A DNA stretch of 64,000 nucleotides from Avena insularis (taxonomy: Eukaryota; Streptophyta; Magnoliopsida; Poales; Poaceae), in the NCBI GenBank assembly GCA_023614405.1, contig CM042693.1, positions 160,410,731-160,474,730 of the forward strand, written 5' to 3'. The stretch's first letter is position 1. Each line of letters opens with the position of its first letter. The translations under genes were made by a program, and so were the position numbers. Below, piece after piece: positions 10,601 through 22,646 of the stretch. The notes beneath the pieces are model-generated. The model saw only the letters and a program-made list of their open reading frames with translations, was not told the DNA's origin and searched no databases.

Positions 10601-11815
10601 GCAGAGTGCATATTTGCACTTCTTTATAGTCTATACTTTGGCTATTTCCAAACTGCTGCCAGAGCTTAAAATTTTCATCAAAACTTCACTGAAATTTCCA
10701 GCGATTTCAGACAGTGCCAAAATATTTGTACCTAAAAATTAATTTAGAATATTGGTCAAGATTCATCAACTTATTGATGAAACCTAAATAAATTTGGAAT
10801 TACGAGGATTACGGTTCGTCATTTCAGTGTTCAAAGCCCTGACTACTCATTTATCTTCAGCAGATAGTCGCTTGTTATTTAGATATCAATTCAATAAAGC
10901 TGGATACTGACTTCTTCCTATCTATCTAGAAGTCCTGAATTCCTTAGCCATACGTCAGTCTCAAGTCAGTCCTGCACAGTTAGACAAGGGCACTGGCCAA
11001 CGAAATATCTGCAATGATGAGCTACATCCCAAGTTCAGTACTTGTACATTCATACCTAACTCAAATAAGACAGATGAATACACAGGAATTCCGGTGAGCG
11101 CTGGCTTGAAATATAGTCACATGGCAACATACAAGCATGAAGCATGGGTGGATAATAGTTGTCAACACAAACCCTCACCGAAGTCCCACCTATTATTCAG
11201 TCTTGACCATAGACAACATCAATTATGTCTCGTGATTTGCTACAACATATCGGGAAAGAACAAGCATCGAACCCCGCAAGACACAATTGACCATCAAATT
11301 AAGATGCCACATAATCAGCAGAAAAAAATAATCAAAACACCTTTATCCACAAATCACAAAACTACAGACACAAACTGCAGCCATGAAACATACAGATAAA
11401 GTACAGGCAGTGCCTAAACCAAAAAAAACACCCTAAAATGGAGGTAACACAAACTAAGAAGGGAGGTGGAGGGGAGTGCCTTTACCTGGAGATTGTTTCC
11501 CTTGATGTGCGCCCAGATGATCTTGAGCGCTTCCGTCCTTGGCAGCTCCGCCGCGCCTCCGACGAACTCTCTTAGCTCCGGAGAAATCGGCTTCGGCTTC
11601 ATGATTCCGCTCGCCGCTCTCTTCTTCGGCTTGGGCTTCCCATCCGCCTCCGGCCCCGCCCCCTCTGCCGCTGCGACAACCCTGACTGCCACGCGCCCCG
11701 CCGTCGGCGCCCTCATCCGGAACGCGACCACCGAGGCAGCAGCCACAGGCGCGCCGCGCCTTACCGAGGCGGGAAACGCGAGGAGCTCGCCGGAGCGGAT
11801 GGCCGTCGCCGACAT
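7659..11815 (-). CDS. SWIB/MDM2-domain protein, two exons, probably plastid-targeted
   Basis: Exon 1 is 11815 down to 11486 (ATG at 11813-11815, 110 codons) and ends CAG before the donor GTAAAG. Exon 2 is 7778 down to 7659 (39 codons plus TGA), after the acceptor AACCAG. The phase-0 join gives a 149-residue protein. Residues ~70-149 form one SWIB domain: ISPELREFVGG and LPRTEALKIIWAHIK in exon 1, then KIVVCDEKLKKIFGG and VGFLEISGLLNPHF in exon 2. Plant single-SWIB proteins are usually 100-150 residues. The first ~50 residues are rich in Ala, Arg, Ser and Val with almost no acidic residues, like a chloroplast transit peptide; this is inference. SWIB domains occur in BAF60-type chromatin remodelling subunits and in plastid nucleoid proteins. 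No frameshift or stop is seen and splice sites are canonical. A weak TATA-like CATATAGC lies on the minus strand at 12102-12109. Confidence 0.92.
8501..8669. mobile_element. Stowaway MITE in the SWIB intron
   Basis: A 169-bp hairpin has near-perfect ends CTCCCTCCGTTCAGAAATAT and ATATTTCTGAACGGAGGGAG, with TA at 8499-8500 and 8670-8671. The ends are the best conserved of all MITEs here, which suggests a young copy. Confidence 0.95.
9162..9312. mobile_element. Mutator-like MITE with 10-bp target duplication
   Basis: The ends are AGAGATGCAAGTGG and CCCACTTGCACCTCT, imperfect terminal inverted repeats. The 151-bp body folds back on itself (GAACCAACTTTTCC against GAAAAAGTTAGTTC). It is bracketed by a perfect direct repeat ATGGCTATCT at 9152-9161 and 9313-9322. 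A 9-10 bp duplication is typical of Mutator-like elements. There is no coding capacity. Confidence 0.8.
9404..9547. mobile_element. Stowaway-type MITE in the SWIB intron
   Basis: A 144-bp hairpin has ends CTCCCTCCGTCCCACAAAAG and CTTTTTTGGGACAGAGGGAG, with TA at 9402-9403 and 9548-9549. Its interior arms contain TCTAGATTCGCTTGTATCTA and its near complement, a different subfamily from the copy at 8501. Confidence 0.9.
9586..10464 (+). mobile_element. Copia solo LTR in the SWIB intron
   Basis: The ends are TGTTGAAATATAGG and ...CTCAACA, with the perfect short inverted repeat TGTTG/CAACA. A 5-bp duplication GTTCT flanks it at 9581-9585 and 10465-10469. No internal retrotransposon sequence adjoins it, so this is a solo LTR left by LTR-LTR recombination. 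A strong TATA box (CTATATATTGG, 9978-9988) precedes a GC-rich tract, so the LTR promoter points opposite to the SWIB gene. An open frame at 9985-10485 overlaps this tract and runs past the LTR end, so it is not a real gene. Confidence 0.9.
9979..9985 (+). promoter_or_regulatory. TATA box of the intronic solo LTR
   Basis: TATATAT in a GC-rich setting (GCGCCTATATATTGGAGAG), about 390 bp into the LTR, is the likely U3/R core promoter. It would drive transcription on the plus strand towards SWIB exon 1, antisense to the gene. Activity is not shown. Confidence 0.55.
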
Positions 11816-14300
11816 CGCCGTGGTTCGCAGCGCGGGGTTTTGGGGCGGTTTTTTGGGGATAGGGTTTGTGGTGGTGGTGCCGTGGCGGTGAACTGTTCAA
11901 GTGGGTGAGGTGCGGCTTGCGAGAGCGAGTAGCATTCGCCTCGGGGGACTATTACACGGCGCCTGGAGTGCTCCAGCCGTCTGATGCGAAAGGAGAGGCG
12001 ATTGAACGGATGGGATCGCCCGGAGCGCGTGCGTTTGAAAACCTTACCCACTTCGTGGGAGAACGGTAAGGCAACCCGCTCACTGAATGACAAGGCCCCC
12101 GCTATATGCGCTCCACCCCTTAGGACATGTATAGTAGTTCACCATCAGCTGTCTCTAAAATCGCTAGCTATCGACTGCTTATTTTCCGTTGTACGTGAGG
12201 TGTCTATACTCTGCAGTTTATCCCGCCGAACTGTCATAGATCTCGTGCTCCAGGAAATGTTTCGAGAGAAAATGGTATACTTTGGAGTACATTTTTCTCC
12301 ATCGGAGGATCCGTACGAAACCAGCAGCTGTGTCGTCGTTATCCTCGGTCTTCACCTGTATGGCTGCATCGGGTGGATCACGGTCAGGAACGACGGGCGC
12401 ATCCCATACTATTGGGATCATGTCCATGGCGTGGAGCTGGAGCGTCGCCATGGAGGAACTGGGGAGTACATCTTCGGGTCTCATGTCTCAGCTTAATATG
12501 TGTGATCTTCTGTCTTGCGTATAGATTCAAGAATTTGTTAGCTGCGCAAACAAAGAAGAACTATAGATCGAAGATTCCATACTTTATGCAATGGACAGTT
12601 TCTTTTACAGACACATGAAAAGATAGCCTCATTGTACAAATTATCAATGCTACAGTCTATAGGTGACGTGGAGATTTACTACAGACGGTACCCGTCTAAA
12701 CCACTGCTCATGCCTTTACCTTGTGGGACCAACATGTCTTTGAGCAGCTTGAATATTTTATTAAGAAACAGTAAAACTTACCCAGCTAGGCTCCTTCACA
12801 GCGATTTGTAGTGTTGAACTGTTCGATACGTCTCTTGAACGTTCCTGGTCACTTGATCGTCCAACCCTGCCTCGTGGCTTTTTACCACGCCTTCTTCGAT
12901 CGTCTCAATCGGCCCATCGTTGGCAGGCTGCTACTCCATAAATTGACCTACGCATTTTGTAGTGAATTGGGCGAGTTGGCTCGAGGCCCATACCTTGAAA
13001 GGGCACGCAAAAGAGATCCCAACATAGTCGTTTCGATCCAGCCGGCCAGCCCCTCGCCTTCGCTGTGTCGCCTCGTCCATCCTCTTTCTCACGACTCGTC
13101 GCCTACTCTCCACCACCGCAGTTGAATACGACCTCTACTGGAGGCACCCTTTCCCATCTCGGTCTAGAGCGACAGCTTCCACCGCAACGCGATAGTTTTC
13201 TAGGCGGGCGACTCCCGAACTTGCGTCCACAGCTGTGCTGCCATCCAGGACGGTGGCCGTGCTTGCTTTCGCACTGCCTTGAAACAGAACCGAGCATTCC
13301 TCAGGTTAAGGGCACCTATAAGCGGACATGGAGCCACACCTTAGTCTTCTGCTGTAATATCATGGGTAAGTTTGATCCATGTGATAAGTCCTTTCCGATT
13401 GCTAATAATTTTGTTGTGAGTTTTAACGAATCTGGAAATAACTATTTGTTTTGGGATTCACTATTTTTTACGTTGCCAGTCCTAAGAATTAAGTGTCTGA
13501 AATTTTTACGCTGCCTAATTCGTCTTATTTTGGATACGCTATTTTTATGTTGTCTGCCCTAAGCATTACGTGACTGAATTAGGTTGTCTGCCTAATTCAG
13601 TATTTGCACTGCATTTGTACAGTTATATAATCTCGCGATTGAATTAGTGGTTCATTGAATCAATCAGTTTGTCGCACCATTATTGTTTGATGGAATTCTC
13701 GGGGGAAGAAATTTGGTATCCATAATTGATGTACTTTGCACAGGAGGTAACACTCAGAAGACAAAACATGTAGATCATTTTTATTTCAATCAGAAGACAA
13801 AACATGTAGGTCATTTTTATTTCAATTGTGCTTCTAACTAGACAGTGTAGTCTTAGCTGAAGTAACTCTCTCGCTGAGTTTGATAGTGTGCAAAACAGGA
13901 CAACATACATAAATAAGTTGCCGCTATTGGTAACCTGCACCTAGCTGTTCTTTATCAGATGTTACAGAATGCAAAGACATAGACTTGCTCCCAAGAGAAG
14001 ACAAATAATTCGGTGATCATTTACCTAACTATCCATTTTGATCTCTCGTTGTGACATCTTCAAGATCTTATGCATGATGGTAGTCATTTTTAAGAATTGC
14101 TACGAGTCTTTTTGTTTTCGTCATACACATTTATTATAGTTTCTACAATATCTCAATGGATTTCTTCTTTACTGTTGTCTCTTTATGCCTTTACTAATAA
14201 TGATATGTCTGCAGCTGTCAACACCTGGATTTTTAATCCTAGATGCCTGTTATGCCATACATCGCAATTCCATGATTACCATTTTTGCGAGACATAACAG
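11816..14300. other. Upstream region of SWIB and spacer, no recognised gene
   Basis: The first ~280 bp are GC-rich and suit a 5' untranslated and promoter region for the minus-strand SWIB gene. Beyond that, open frames at 11984-12496 (+), 12218-12484 (-) and 13065-13562 (+) have no domain I recognise and overlap each other on both strands. A GC-rich stretch at about 12990-13320 could be a relic 5' exon of a plus-strand gene, but I cannot support it. A 36-bp tandem repeat lies at 13755-13826. Confidence 0.4.
13755..13826 (+). repeat. 36-bp tandem duplication, two copies
   Basis: Two adjacent 36-bp units begin CAGAAGACAAAACATGTAG and differ at one base (GATC against GGTC). A recent local duplication is the simplest reading. 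Confidence 0.85.
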
Positions 14301-15289
14301 ATTGGTCCCATAGTTCATCATCCATTGCAAACCATAATAAAGGTCTTACAAATAAAGGGTCGTATGATCCAGTCTTAATACAATCAACGCAACGGAATAA
14401 TATAATAACGGTAGCATGGGCGAAGCTCCATCTTCAGGGTCACAGGCAATGCTGACGATGGGAGATGATCCTAGTTGTCGTAGACTTCCTGTTGTCCATC
14501 ATACTGGTAGTCCTCCTCATAGTCTGGCCACAGGAATAGCCAGGGACAAAGCCATGAATACTCTTTAAGTACTCGCAAACTATCACTAACAAGTAAAGAG
14601 GTTTCAAAAAGGAATCCTAAGCTCTAGGTTGTTTTGCAAAAAGCCAGGTTTATCTCTAGTTGAGTTCAGAAGTAAAGAAAACTAGTTTAATATTTTATAA
14701 CACCTAAGTGGGAACTTAGTTTTCATTTTTACAACTCTGTTGTGGTCAAGTCAAAGTCATGATTCATTTCACAAGTCATTTTGAAAACAATTAACGACGG
14801 AATAGTATGTCTATTCCAACTGTCCATAACCGCGGACGCCACTATTTGAATAGTTTGACACTCTACAGAGGTGGTACACTTTCACCACAACATTCGATAC
14901 ATCCGTCAGGAACAATCATGAATCACCATACTCAGTATGTAGATAATCAATTCTAACCTTTCAATTATACACCCTAGTATAGGCACCTCTCCTATGAGTT
15001 TGGCCTCCCAACCATGACCATCTGTCATCTTGGGAACTGCATAGGCGGACAATCATCACGAGGTAGCCTCAGCTCAAACCTCGGCCGCAAGGGAACCCAA
15101 GATATATAAACTTTCAGTCAAGCCCTACCCAAATTCGGGTATTGTGGTTGTACAATAAAATTGGAATGGTATCACATCCGAACATAACCATCAGTTTTAT
15201 AAAGGGCTAAGGCTCATGCCTCAACATTTTCATCATCAAAAACATCTGGTGTTCAAGAACACATGTCAAAACATTTCATTAGAATGACT
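14300..15289 (-). mobile_element. Degenerate gypsy LTR fragment, antisense
   Basis: The order of blocks follows the minus-oriented LTR at 48176-52091: a TTCAGGGTCACAGGCAA block, then TGTCCATAACCGCGGAC (compare TGTCCATAACCGGGGACAC at 48787), then CTCTACAGAGGTGGTACACTT (compare CTTCTACAGAAGTTGTACACTT). Identity is low and no clear ends are seen, so boundaries are approximate. Confidence 0.5.
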
Positions 15290-17275
15290 CATCATTTTGC
15301 TTTGTTTGCTTTTCTTTGTTGGCTTGCTTGAAAAATCGAAAACACCAAAAATATTTGTTCTTCTTCTTTAGTTTTGTGAGTTCTTTGCAGGGTTCAGCCG
15401 TCCTCAGTGGATTTTGGTTTCATGTTATTATTCAAGTCACACAAGTGAAGGGCAATAATGAAGATTAAGACAACTCGAGGTGTGGTAAGAGGCTGGTAAC
15501 GAACTCTATTTGTTTTCATTTTTGTACATATACTTATCATTGTGAGAATGCTTAGTCTATTCATTGTAAGGAGTGTGTGTTACTGATGGATGCTTAGTAG
15601 TTCTTGCTTGTCTATGATTAGCTCCAGCTTGCTAATAGTTTGTAGCATGTCATATGAACATTTGCCTGCATTGTTTTATTCATATTTTGGTATGATATTG
15701 TGGTAGCCTCCTCTAAAAGTTTCATGTGAACTGACTTGGCACATGCTCACGCATGCATATTACTAAACAATAGTCAGTAAGCCTCGATGATTTATTTTGT
15801 CTCAGAGTTCTAGTATCACTTTCATGCCATAATTAGTCCTATTTTGTTGCAAGCATGATTATGACAGTTATTGCTCTCTCGTTTGTCGCTCCCTCTCTAT
15901 TGCTAGCCTTCACTTGCACTGAGTATGAGCTCTACTTGTGCTTCCAACTCCCCAAAACCAATATTGCCAACTGTGTCCACCATACCTACCTATTAGCATC
16001 ACTTGCTATTTCAGTGCATATTCTATATGCCTTGTTTTCTTCCAAATAAAATGTTTTTCTATATTGAGAAAGTTAGTTAGTAAAGCCCTCACGAACTTGA
16101 TGGCACACTTTATTCCTTGCACTTAATAATCCTGAACCATTGTGACTTGTCCATGAAAGTTATATGCTTGCAAATTATATGCTGGGAGTTAGCAGAACCG
16201 TGTTGTCACGGGGAACGCTTTCAACATTTTTTGGATATCCTATCCAGTTGATACTTTGCTCTTTTGTTTGCGGATGTCGACGGTGTGAAATAAAAGGGGA
16301 GCTTGTGAGTTCATGGAGTCTATATATGTGTTAGAGAAATGTCTGGGCCTCTAGCCTAAGCCATGCCTAATCATGGTGGAAACTTGCAGCATCACCATAA
16401 TGAGCATTCTATGAAGCATCCTCAATAAAAATCTATGCACATAGTAAATAAAAAGATCGTTGAGATGCTCATTGTATGCTTGCCTTGTCATTTTGATCAC
16501 GGGATAACTCTTGTATCATGTGCAAGGGGTACCCCGTTGGCGGTTCTCTATGATATGCATGTATTTACAATGACAAGAACTTACACGTAACCAAAGTTGA
16601 GTAGCATGCGGTGCGGCCCTCGTACTCAAAGGACTTGGGATTTCCAATTTATGGTCTGTCAAGCATATAACTCATATTGGACCTCACTTTCACCTTAATT
16701 ACATGAAGATGCCTATGATAGGGGCATTGAGAGCTCAAAGCTAGTGAGTACCTTCCTTTCAGCATTTGGAAGCCTTTCAAACTTTTCAAAACCTTTTCAC
16801 TTCCATGTTGAGTCACCACTTATTCTACGAGCACCTTCTTGAGAGTATAGTTGTCATTCTTGTGTTTGTTCCAAAACTTGGTTAATTATGTCATGACTTT
16901 GATGCTTGTATCTCTGATATCTTTACTTCTAGTCTTCACTTGAACTTCAGAGGTGCCTTGGCATTTATATTGTGCTCTACAAACAAAGGCAAGTGAGATA
17001 CCACTCTATCATACCTTACTATGAGCATTGCAATGTTGCTTATGTTTATGTTACATGCTACTTATTATTATTGACTTGGTTTCTCTTCATAGCTTGCAAT
17101 GACTATTGAGTAGACTTAGTTGCATACTTCTTATTATGAATGGTTTAAGAATCTACTCCTGTGCTGAGAATATATACATCATATGAAGCAAATGTGTCCG
17201 CGAAAGTTCTTTTATCACACTTAGTTTTCAATTGAATTGCTTGAGGACAAGCAATAAGCTAAGCTTGGGGGGAGT
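15290..17275 (+). mobile_element. Sabrina-like gypsy internal region, 3' part
   Basis: This non-coding stretch is, as reverse complement, related to 19911-21800. Shared blocks include GTACCCCGTTGGCGGT, the CACGGGGAACGCTTTCAACA stretch and ATAAAAGGGGAGCTTGT. It ends in the polypurine tract AGCTTGGGGGGAGT directly before the LTR at 17276. A short piece near 15300-15350 (AAAACACCAAAAATATTTG) resembles the 5' leader of the minus-strand relative, but the protein-coding part is missing here, so this copy has an internal deletion. Confidence 0.75.
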
Positions 17276-17970
17276 TGATATGTCCAAAATGTATCTACTT
17301 TCCCAAACACTTTTGCTATTGTTTCTCCTCTAAACTTGTGTGATTTGGATACAACTAATACGGACTGACGTTGTTTTCAGCAGAATTACCTTGGTGTCTA
17401 GTTTTTTGCAGAAAATCAACTATCAGGAAAAATCCTAGAAAATATGCCAAAAATTATATGTGTTCACGGAGTGTTAATGCTTTGCTCCGGTGATCTATTA
17501 AAAGGAGCACCTTAATTGTCAGTAGTTCCCTAGAGGCCACGAAATTTAATGCTAGACAGAAGATGTTGTGCAAGTTTTCATTGCGAGCACGTATGACTAT
17601 ATATGGAGTACATGTCTAGGATTGTTTAATACTTGGATGCTTATTCTTATTTATCTGCAATGCCCTAGATCTTGAACTTACATGTTTAGACTCGTCCATG
17701 TAACGCCCGTGCATCCATCCCTATGCCTACCACACTCGAACCCCACTGTTTATTGTTACTATTGCTCATGTTTTACTATTGTTGTTGCTACTACCAAATT
17801 GTTGCTATTGATAAACTTCTGTGAGCAAGAACTATTTCCAGGTGCAGCTGAATTGACAACTCAGTTGTTAGGGCTTGCAAGTATTCTTTGGCTCCCCTTG
17901 TGTCGAATCAATAAATTAGGTAATACTACCCACGAAGACTGTTGCGATCCCCTACACTTGTTGGTCATCA
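17276..17970 (+). mobile_element. 3' LTR of the plus-strand Sabrina-like gypsy
   Basis: It starts TGATATGTCCAAAATG right after the polypurine tract and ends TTGTTGGTCATCA at 17970. The terminal section (CCTTGTGTCGAATCAATAAA, then GTTGCGATCCCCTACACTTG) is typical of Triticeae Sabrina-like LTRs. At 695 bp it is shorter than the ~1.55 kb LTRs of the minus-strand relatives, so it is probably internally deleted or of another subfamily. Confidence 0.75.
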
Positions 17971-18069
17971 ACCACTAGCAATCGTGTACATACAACCCCA
18001 GGAAAGCCATAGGTGTTGAATACACAAATATTTGAAACTAGATTATTGTATCTAGTGCAAGTGGGAGAC
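17971..18069 (+). mobile_element. Copia 3' internal stub with polypurine tract
   Basis: About 85 bp of BARE-type 3' internal sequence ends in AGTGCAAGTGGGAGAC, the polypurine tract found before BARE/Angela LTRs; the same tract is at 37318-37333 on the minus strand. Nothing of gag-pol remains, so the copia element is cut on its left against the gypsy LTR. Confidence 0.75.
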
Positions 18070-19860
18070 TGTTGGAGATATGCCCAAGAGGCAATAATAA
18101 AGTTCTTATTATCATATCTTCATGCTTATGATAAATGTTTACATACCATGCTATAGTTGTATTAACCGGAAACATTAATACTTGTGTGATTTGTAAACAT
18201 GTAAGAGTCCCTAGTAAAGCCTCTTGTTAAACTAGCTTGTTGGTTAATATATGATCATGGTTTCCTGATCATGAACATTGAGATGTTATTAACAACAAGG
18301 TCATATCATTAGGAGAATGATGTGTTGGACATACTCCTATAGTTAAGCGTAGCATACGATCAAGTCATTTAAATAGTTCACTTGTTATAAGCTTTCAAAT
18401 ACATAGTAACATAAATCCTTCGACCATGGGATCATGTTAATCACCATCACCGGATGGATGCTTTGATGACATCAAACACCACTTCATAACTGGGTGGTTA
18501 TAAAGGTGGCATTGAGTGTTCGGAAAGTATGTGTTGAGGCACATGGATCAAGAGTGGGGTTTGTCCATCCATATGACAGGTAGATATACTCTGGGCCCTC
18601 TCAGTGGAATGTCATCCAACTGGCTTGCAAACATGTGACTGTCTCACAACAGATCACATATCATAGGAACAAGTAAAGAGTACTTATTGGTAACGAGGTT
18701 GAACTAGGTATGTAGAGATACCGACGATCAAACCTCGGATAAGTAAAGTATCGCGAGACAAAGGGAAATTGGTATCGTATGTAAATGGTTCATTCGATCA
18801 GAAAGTAATCATAGAAATATGTGGGAGACATATGAATTTATAGATTCCTCTATTGGTTATTGATCGGAGAAGGGTCTCGGTCATGTCTGCATAATTCACG
18901 AACCGTAGGGAGACACACTTAAGGATTCAATGTAGTTTAGTAGATATGGAATGTGAGTAAGAAGACCGGACGTTGTTCGGAGTCTCGGATGAGATCCGGG
19001 ATATCACGAGGAGATCCGGAATGGTCCGGAGAATAATATTCATATAAGGAAAGTCCAATTCCGGAGTTCGGGAATGGTTTCGGTGTTTTCACCGGAATGT
19101 TCTGGAAGGGTCTAGAAGGTCCACCAAACCGGAAGGGGAAGGGTACATGGATGTGTCATGACAAAGTGGAATGGTTGCATCATGTACTAGGTCACTTGGC
19201 TGGACACTTGGAAGAGAGAAATCAAACTCTAATTTGAAAGTCAAAAAGGCAGTTTGAAAAAGTCAAATCCCAACATGGTTTCCGAGTTAGGGAGGGTTTC
19301 CACCTGGGCTGGGAACACCCTTGGACGCCCCCCACCTATATAAGGAGGGGTGGGGGTGCACCCCAAGGTTTCCCCCTTGCCCTAGGCGCCCAAGACCCAA
19401 TCCTTAGGCCGCCGCTGCCCCCCCAAGCCACCGACGCCCTAGATCCCCTCTAAACTGCCACTGTCGTCTAGCCTAAACCCTACCCACCGACTTCCCTCTT
19501 CCCTTAGCATCTAAAACCTAGATCACCGAGGCCCTCTTCTACTCTAGCATACTCTCTCCGGCTTAGGCGAAGCCCTGCGGGATCTCTCCTCTACTTTTGA
19601 CACCACGCCATAGTGCTATCGGAATCGCGAGGAGAGAGCTACAACCTCCGCTGCCTGCTGGAACAAGGGAGAGGAAGGTCTTCATCGAGTACCGTACATG
19701 TGACCGACTGCGGGAGCGCTGCCGAACGACTACATCACCCACGAGAATCTGCTCTCGTTAACCGCTTTGGATCTTCGAGGGTTAGTACTCTATTGACTCG
19801 TTGCCACAATCTAGTAGATAGATCTTGGCTTGTGTGTGTTTTCCATGATACAAACCCCTA
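18070..19860 (+). mobile_element. BARE/Angela-like copia 3' LTR (~1.79 kb)
   Basis: It starts TGTTGGAGATATGCCCAAG, a hallmark of the BARE/Angela/WIS group, and contains ATTAACCGGAAACATTAATAC and a TATA-like CTATATAAGGAGGGG at 19337-19351. The length fits the ~1.8 kb of this group. The expected ...ACA end is missing: sequence switches at about 19861 to a gypsy LTR end, so the right tip is lost or rearranged. Confidence 0.85.
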
Positions 19861-19861
19861 G

Positions 19862-19910
19862 ATAACAAGCATGGAACATCAAAAATTATAGATACGTTTA
19901 CGACGTATCA
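19862..19910 (-). mobile_element. Truncated 3' LTR of the minus-strand Sabrina-like element
   Basis: Only ~49 bp remain, reading on the minus strand as TGATACGTCGTAAACG and onward. They match the outer end of the LTR at 24157-25724 and of the LTR at 54651-55925. The adjoining polypurine tract at 19911-19930 (AGCTTGGGGATGCT on the minus strand) confirms this is the 3' LTR side. Confidence 0.8.
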
Positions 19911-22646
19911 AGCATCCCCAAGCTTAACTCCTTCTCGTCGTCGAGTAGGTAAGTGATAAAAAGAATAATTTTTGAGGTGACATGCACCATCACAATCAAT
20001 ATCAAACCATTTGCATGCATTGAAAGCTGGGATCAAAGTACTCTAAACATGAGCATGAAAGATGGAGTTCTAACAATAAGACAAAATAACTATGCATGCA
20101 ACATGAAAGGCTACAAACAAAGATCATGAATAACATGCATTGAAGAACGTTTGTTTGTTTCACATACAGAAAACATGGCATAGTGGCAATCAGCTTGTCC
20201 CTCATGGAGTAGCAAATAGATGCATAGGACACCTTCAAAGTTCATAAGAGTGACTAGATACAAATAGCACAAGAACAAGCAATATCAACAATATGCATCA
20301 ATCAATAAGTTTTGGGACACTGCACATAGAACTAAGAATGGTAACTATGCTCTCTTAATTGGTGCCTAAGGATAGAAGGTGGAGACTCAATATAAAAGTG
20401 GAAGAAAGGCCCTTCAAAGGGAAGCATGGATTTCAAGTTTCATAAAGAGCTTCCAAAAATTATGGTACTTGTTAGCTTTCAGCTCTCATTGCCCCTATCA
20501 TAAGCATCTTGAAGTGATTAAGGTTAAAGTGAACAAAATATGGAGTATATGCTTGACAAAGTATAAGTTGGAAATCTCATGTCCCTTGAGTACGAAGGCC
20601 GCTCCTCATGCTACTCAACTTTAGTTACTGGTAATTTCTTGTCATAGTAAGTACATGTGTATCATAGATAACCGCCAACGGGGTACCCCTTGCCCCATGA
20701 TACATGAGCTATCCCATATCAAAATGACAAGGCAAGCACATAATGAGCATCTCAGCAATCTTCTTATTTACCATGGGAAAATGGTGCTTTTTTCTCTCTT
20801 TCCTCTTTTCTCATCTTTTTTTTATTTTTCTCAATCTCTTTTTTCTATCTCTCTTTTTTTATAAGAAGAAGCTTCATAGATTGCTCACTATGGTGATGCT
20901 GCAAGTTTCCACCATGGTTAGGCATGGCTTAGGCTAGCGGACTAGGCGTTTCTCTAACACATATACATAACTCCATGGACTTACAAGCTCCCCTTTTATT
21001 TCACACCGACGATATCCGCAAACAAAAGATCATGATATCAACTGGGTAACATGTACAGGTGCAATGTTGAAAGCGTTCCCCGTGACAACATGGTTCTGCT
21101 AATTCCCAACGTATAAGTGCAAGCATATACAACATAGATGACACAATGGTTAAAGTTTATTAGGGGCAAGAAAAATAAAGTGTGCCATCAAGTTTGTGAG
21201 AGCTTTAATCACTAACTTTCACATAACAAGTTTAAGTTGGAAGATAGATAAAACAAGAATTTACTTGGAATGGTGTAACAGACCATGCATAGGAATTTAT
21301 AGTGGACACTTTGGAATAACTTGGTTTCTTGGGAGTTGGATGCATGAGTAGAGCTTACTCAATACAAGTGGAGGCTAGCAAAAGACTGGGAGCGACCAAC
21401 TAAGAGAGAAATAATGGCCATAATCACGCAGAGCGACAAAACATTACTAATCAAAGCATAAAGTGGTACCACAAGTCAAAAACTAAATGATCATAGAGGC
21501 TAATATGACTGGTTCATAGTCATAACATGGTGTGAGCATGTGCCAAGTCAACCCACAAAGCATCAAAGGAGAATACCATAATACTATGGTTTTGTATGCT
21601 AAAACAACACATGATTCTTTCAATGCACATTAAGCAATCCTAATTGTTTAGAACAAGTAATGCTGCAGCAATAATCACTAAGCATAAGGTCAAAACAACA
21701 TCTAGCATGACATGATAAAGCCTAAGTCACAGTCAAAGCAAGCTCCCTCTTGTACTACTAAAGAAAGAACTTCCTACTCCTTTCCAACACCAATCAACTT
21801 ATTTGAAACAACACAACAAAAACGGGGGTCCAACTACTTTATTCAAGCAAACTAAGCAAACGAAAACTAAGATGCTCCAATAACAACACAACAGTGCATG
21901 AACAATTAAAACGAAGTGTCTAGAAAGACCTGAGATTTTTTATTGATGAAGAAGGGGATGCCCAAGGCATCCCCAAGCTTTGACGCTTGTACCTCTTGAA
22001 TATTTCTTGGGGTGACACGGGGTGGCATCCCCAAGCTTGAGCTTTTGTCCATTCTTCATCTCATTACATCATTCTTCCCTTATACCTGAAAATTTTCCTT
22101 CATACAAAACTTCATACAATCTTCATTAGCAACATTAGTGCATTCAAAAGATAATATACCTTTGGGGTTTTGTTTTAAAACAACAAAAATTTCACTAAAG
22201 CCACAAGCTACTGTAGCAATTCCCTTAAAAAGCTCAATTTATCAAAGAGAACCCAAAAAGGAATCAATAAGGATCAAATGCAAATAATGGTAGAAATCTG
22301 TCAAAACATACCAGCAGGTGAAAACCGATTTTTTCGAAGACCTTATGTTGCTCAAATAAAAAAGTGTTGCTCTAAAGAAAGTTAGCTAACAACCTGGGGG
22401 ATTTATTCAGAAAATTATAGCTCAATCTGACTTACGGAGATTTTTCAATTTTTTTTAAACTGGAGCACAAAAATCTGTTTCGAGACAACACTTCCCCAAA
22501 TCTTACTTCCCTCTCATTAGAGGTTATTCTTGGCAAAAAATCAAAAAAAAGGATAAGTAGATGCTATTACAGAAGTAATAACTTCCAAGACTCAAGAATA
22601 CTATTGGGTTATCTCCCAAGAAGTACTTTTTTTTAACGCCTTTAAG
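19911..22646 (-). mobile_element. Non-coding 3' internal region of the minus-strand Sabrina-like element
   Basis: About 2.7 kb lie between the ORF at 22647 and the polypurine tract. No coding frame is supported. The part at 19911-20620 is repeated at 55926-56619 with small differences, and 19911-21800 is related in inverted orientation to 15400-17275. Short C/T and A-rich runs (for example 20785-20860) interrupt it. Confidence 0.75.

Larger units (their letters stand above)
7779..11485 (-). other. Single intron of the SWIB gene (3.7 kb, TE-filled)
   Basis: The donor GTAAAG and acceptor CAG are canonical. The intron holds four recognisable insertions: Stowaway MITEs at 8501-8669 and 9404-9547, a Mutator-like MITE at 9162-9312 and a copia solo LTR at 9586-10464, about 1.3 kb in all. 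The rest (7779-8500, 8670-9160, 10470-11485) is AT-rich with no supported ORF. The splice position between SWIB residues NLQ and DP matches the exon split I would expect for this small family. Confidence 0.85.

Noticed and set aside
11466..11891. Plus-strand open frame opposite SWIB exon 1
   Set aside because: It is the antisense shadow of a GC-rich exon; the minus strand encodes the recognisable SWIB domain with correct splice sites.
12218..12484. 88-codon minus-strand frame and overlapping plus-strand frames upstream of SWIB
   Set aside because: No recognisable domain, frames open on both strands, no splice or start context that decides between them.
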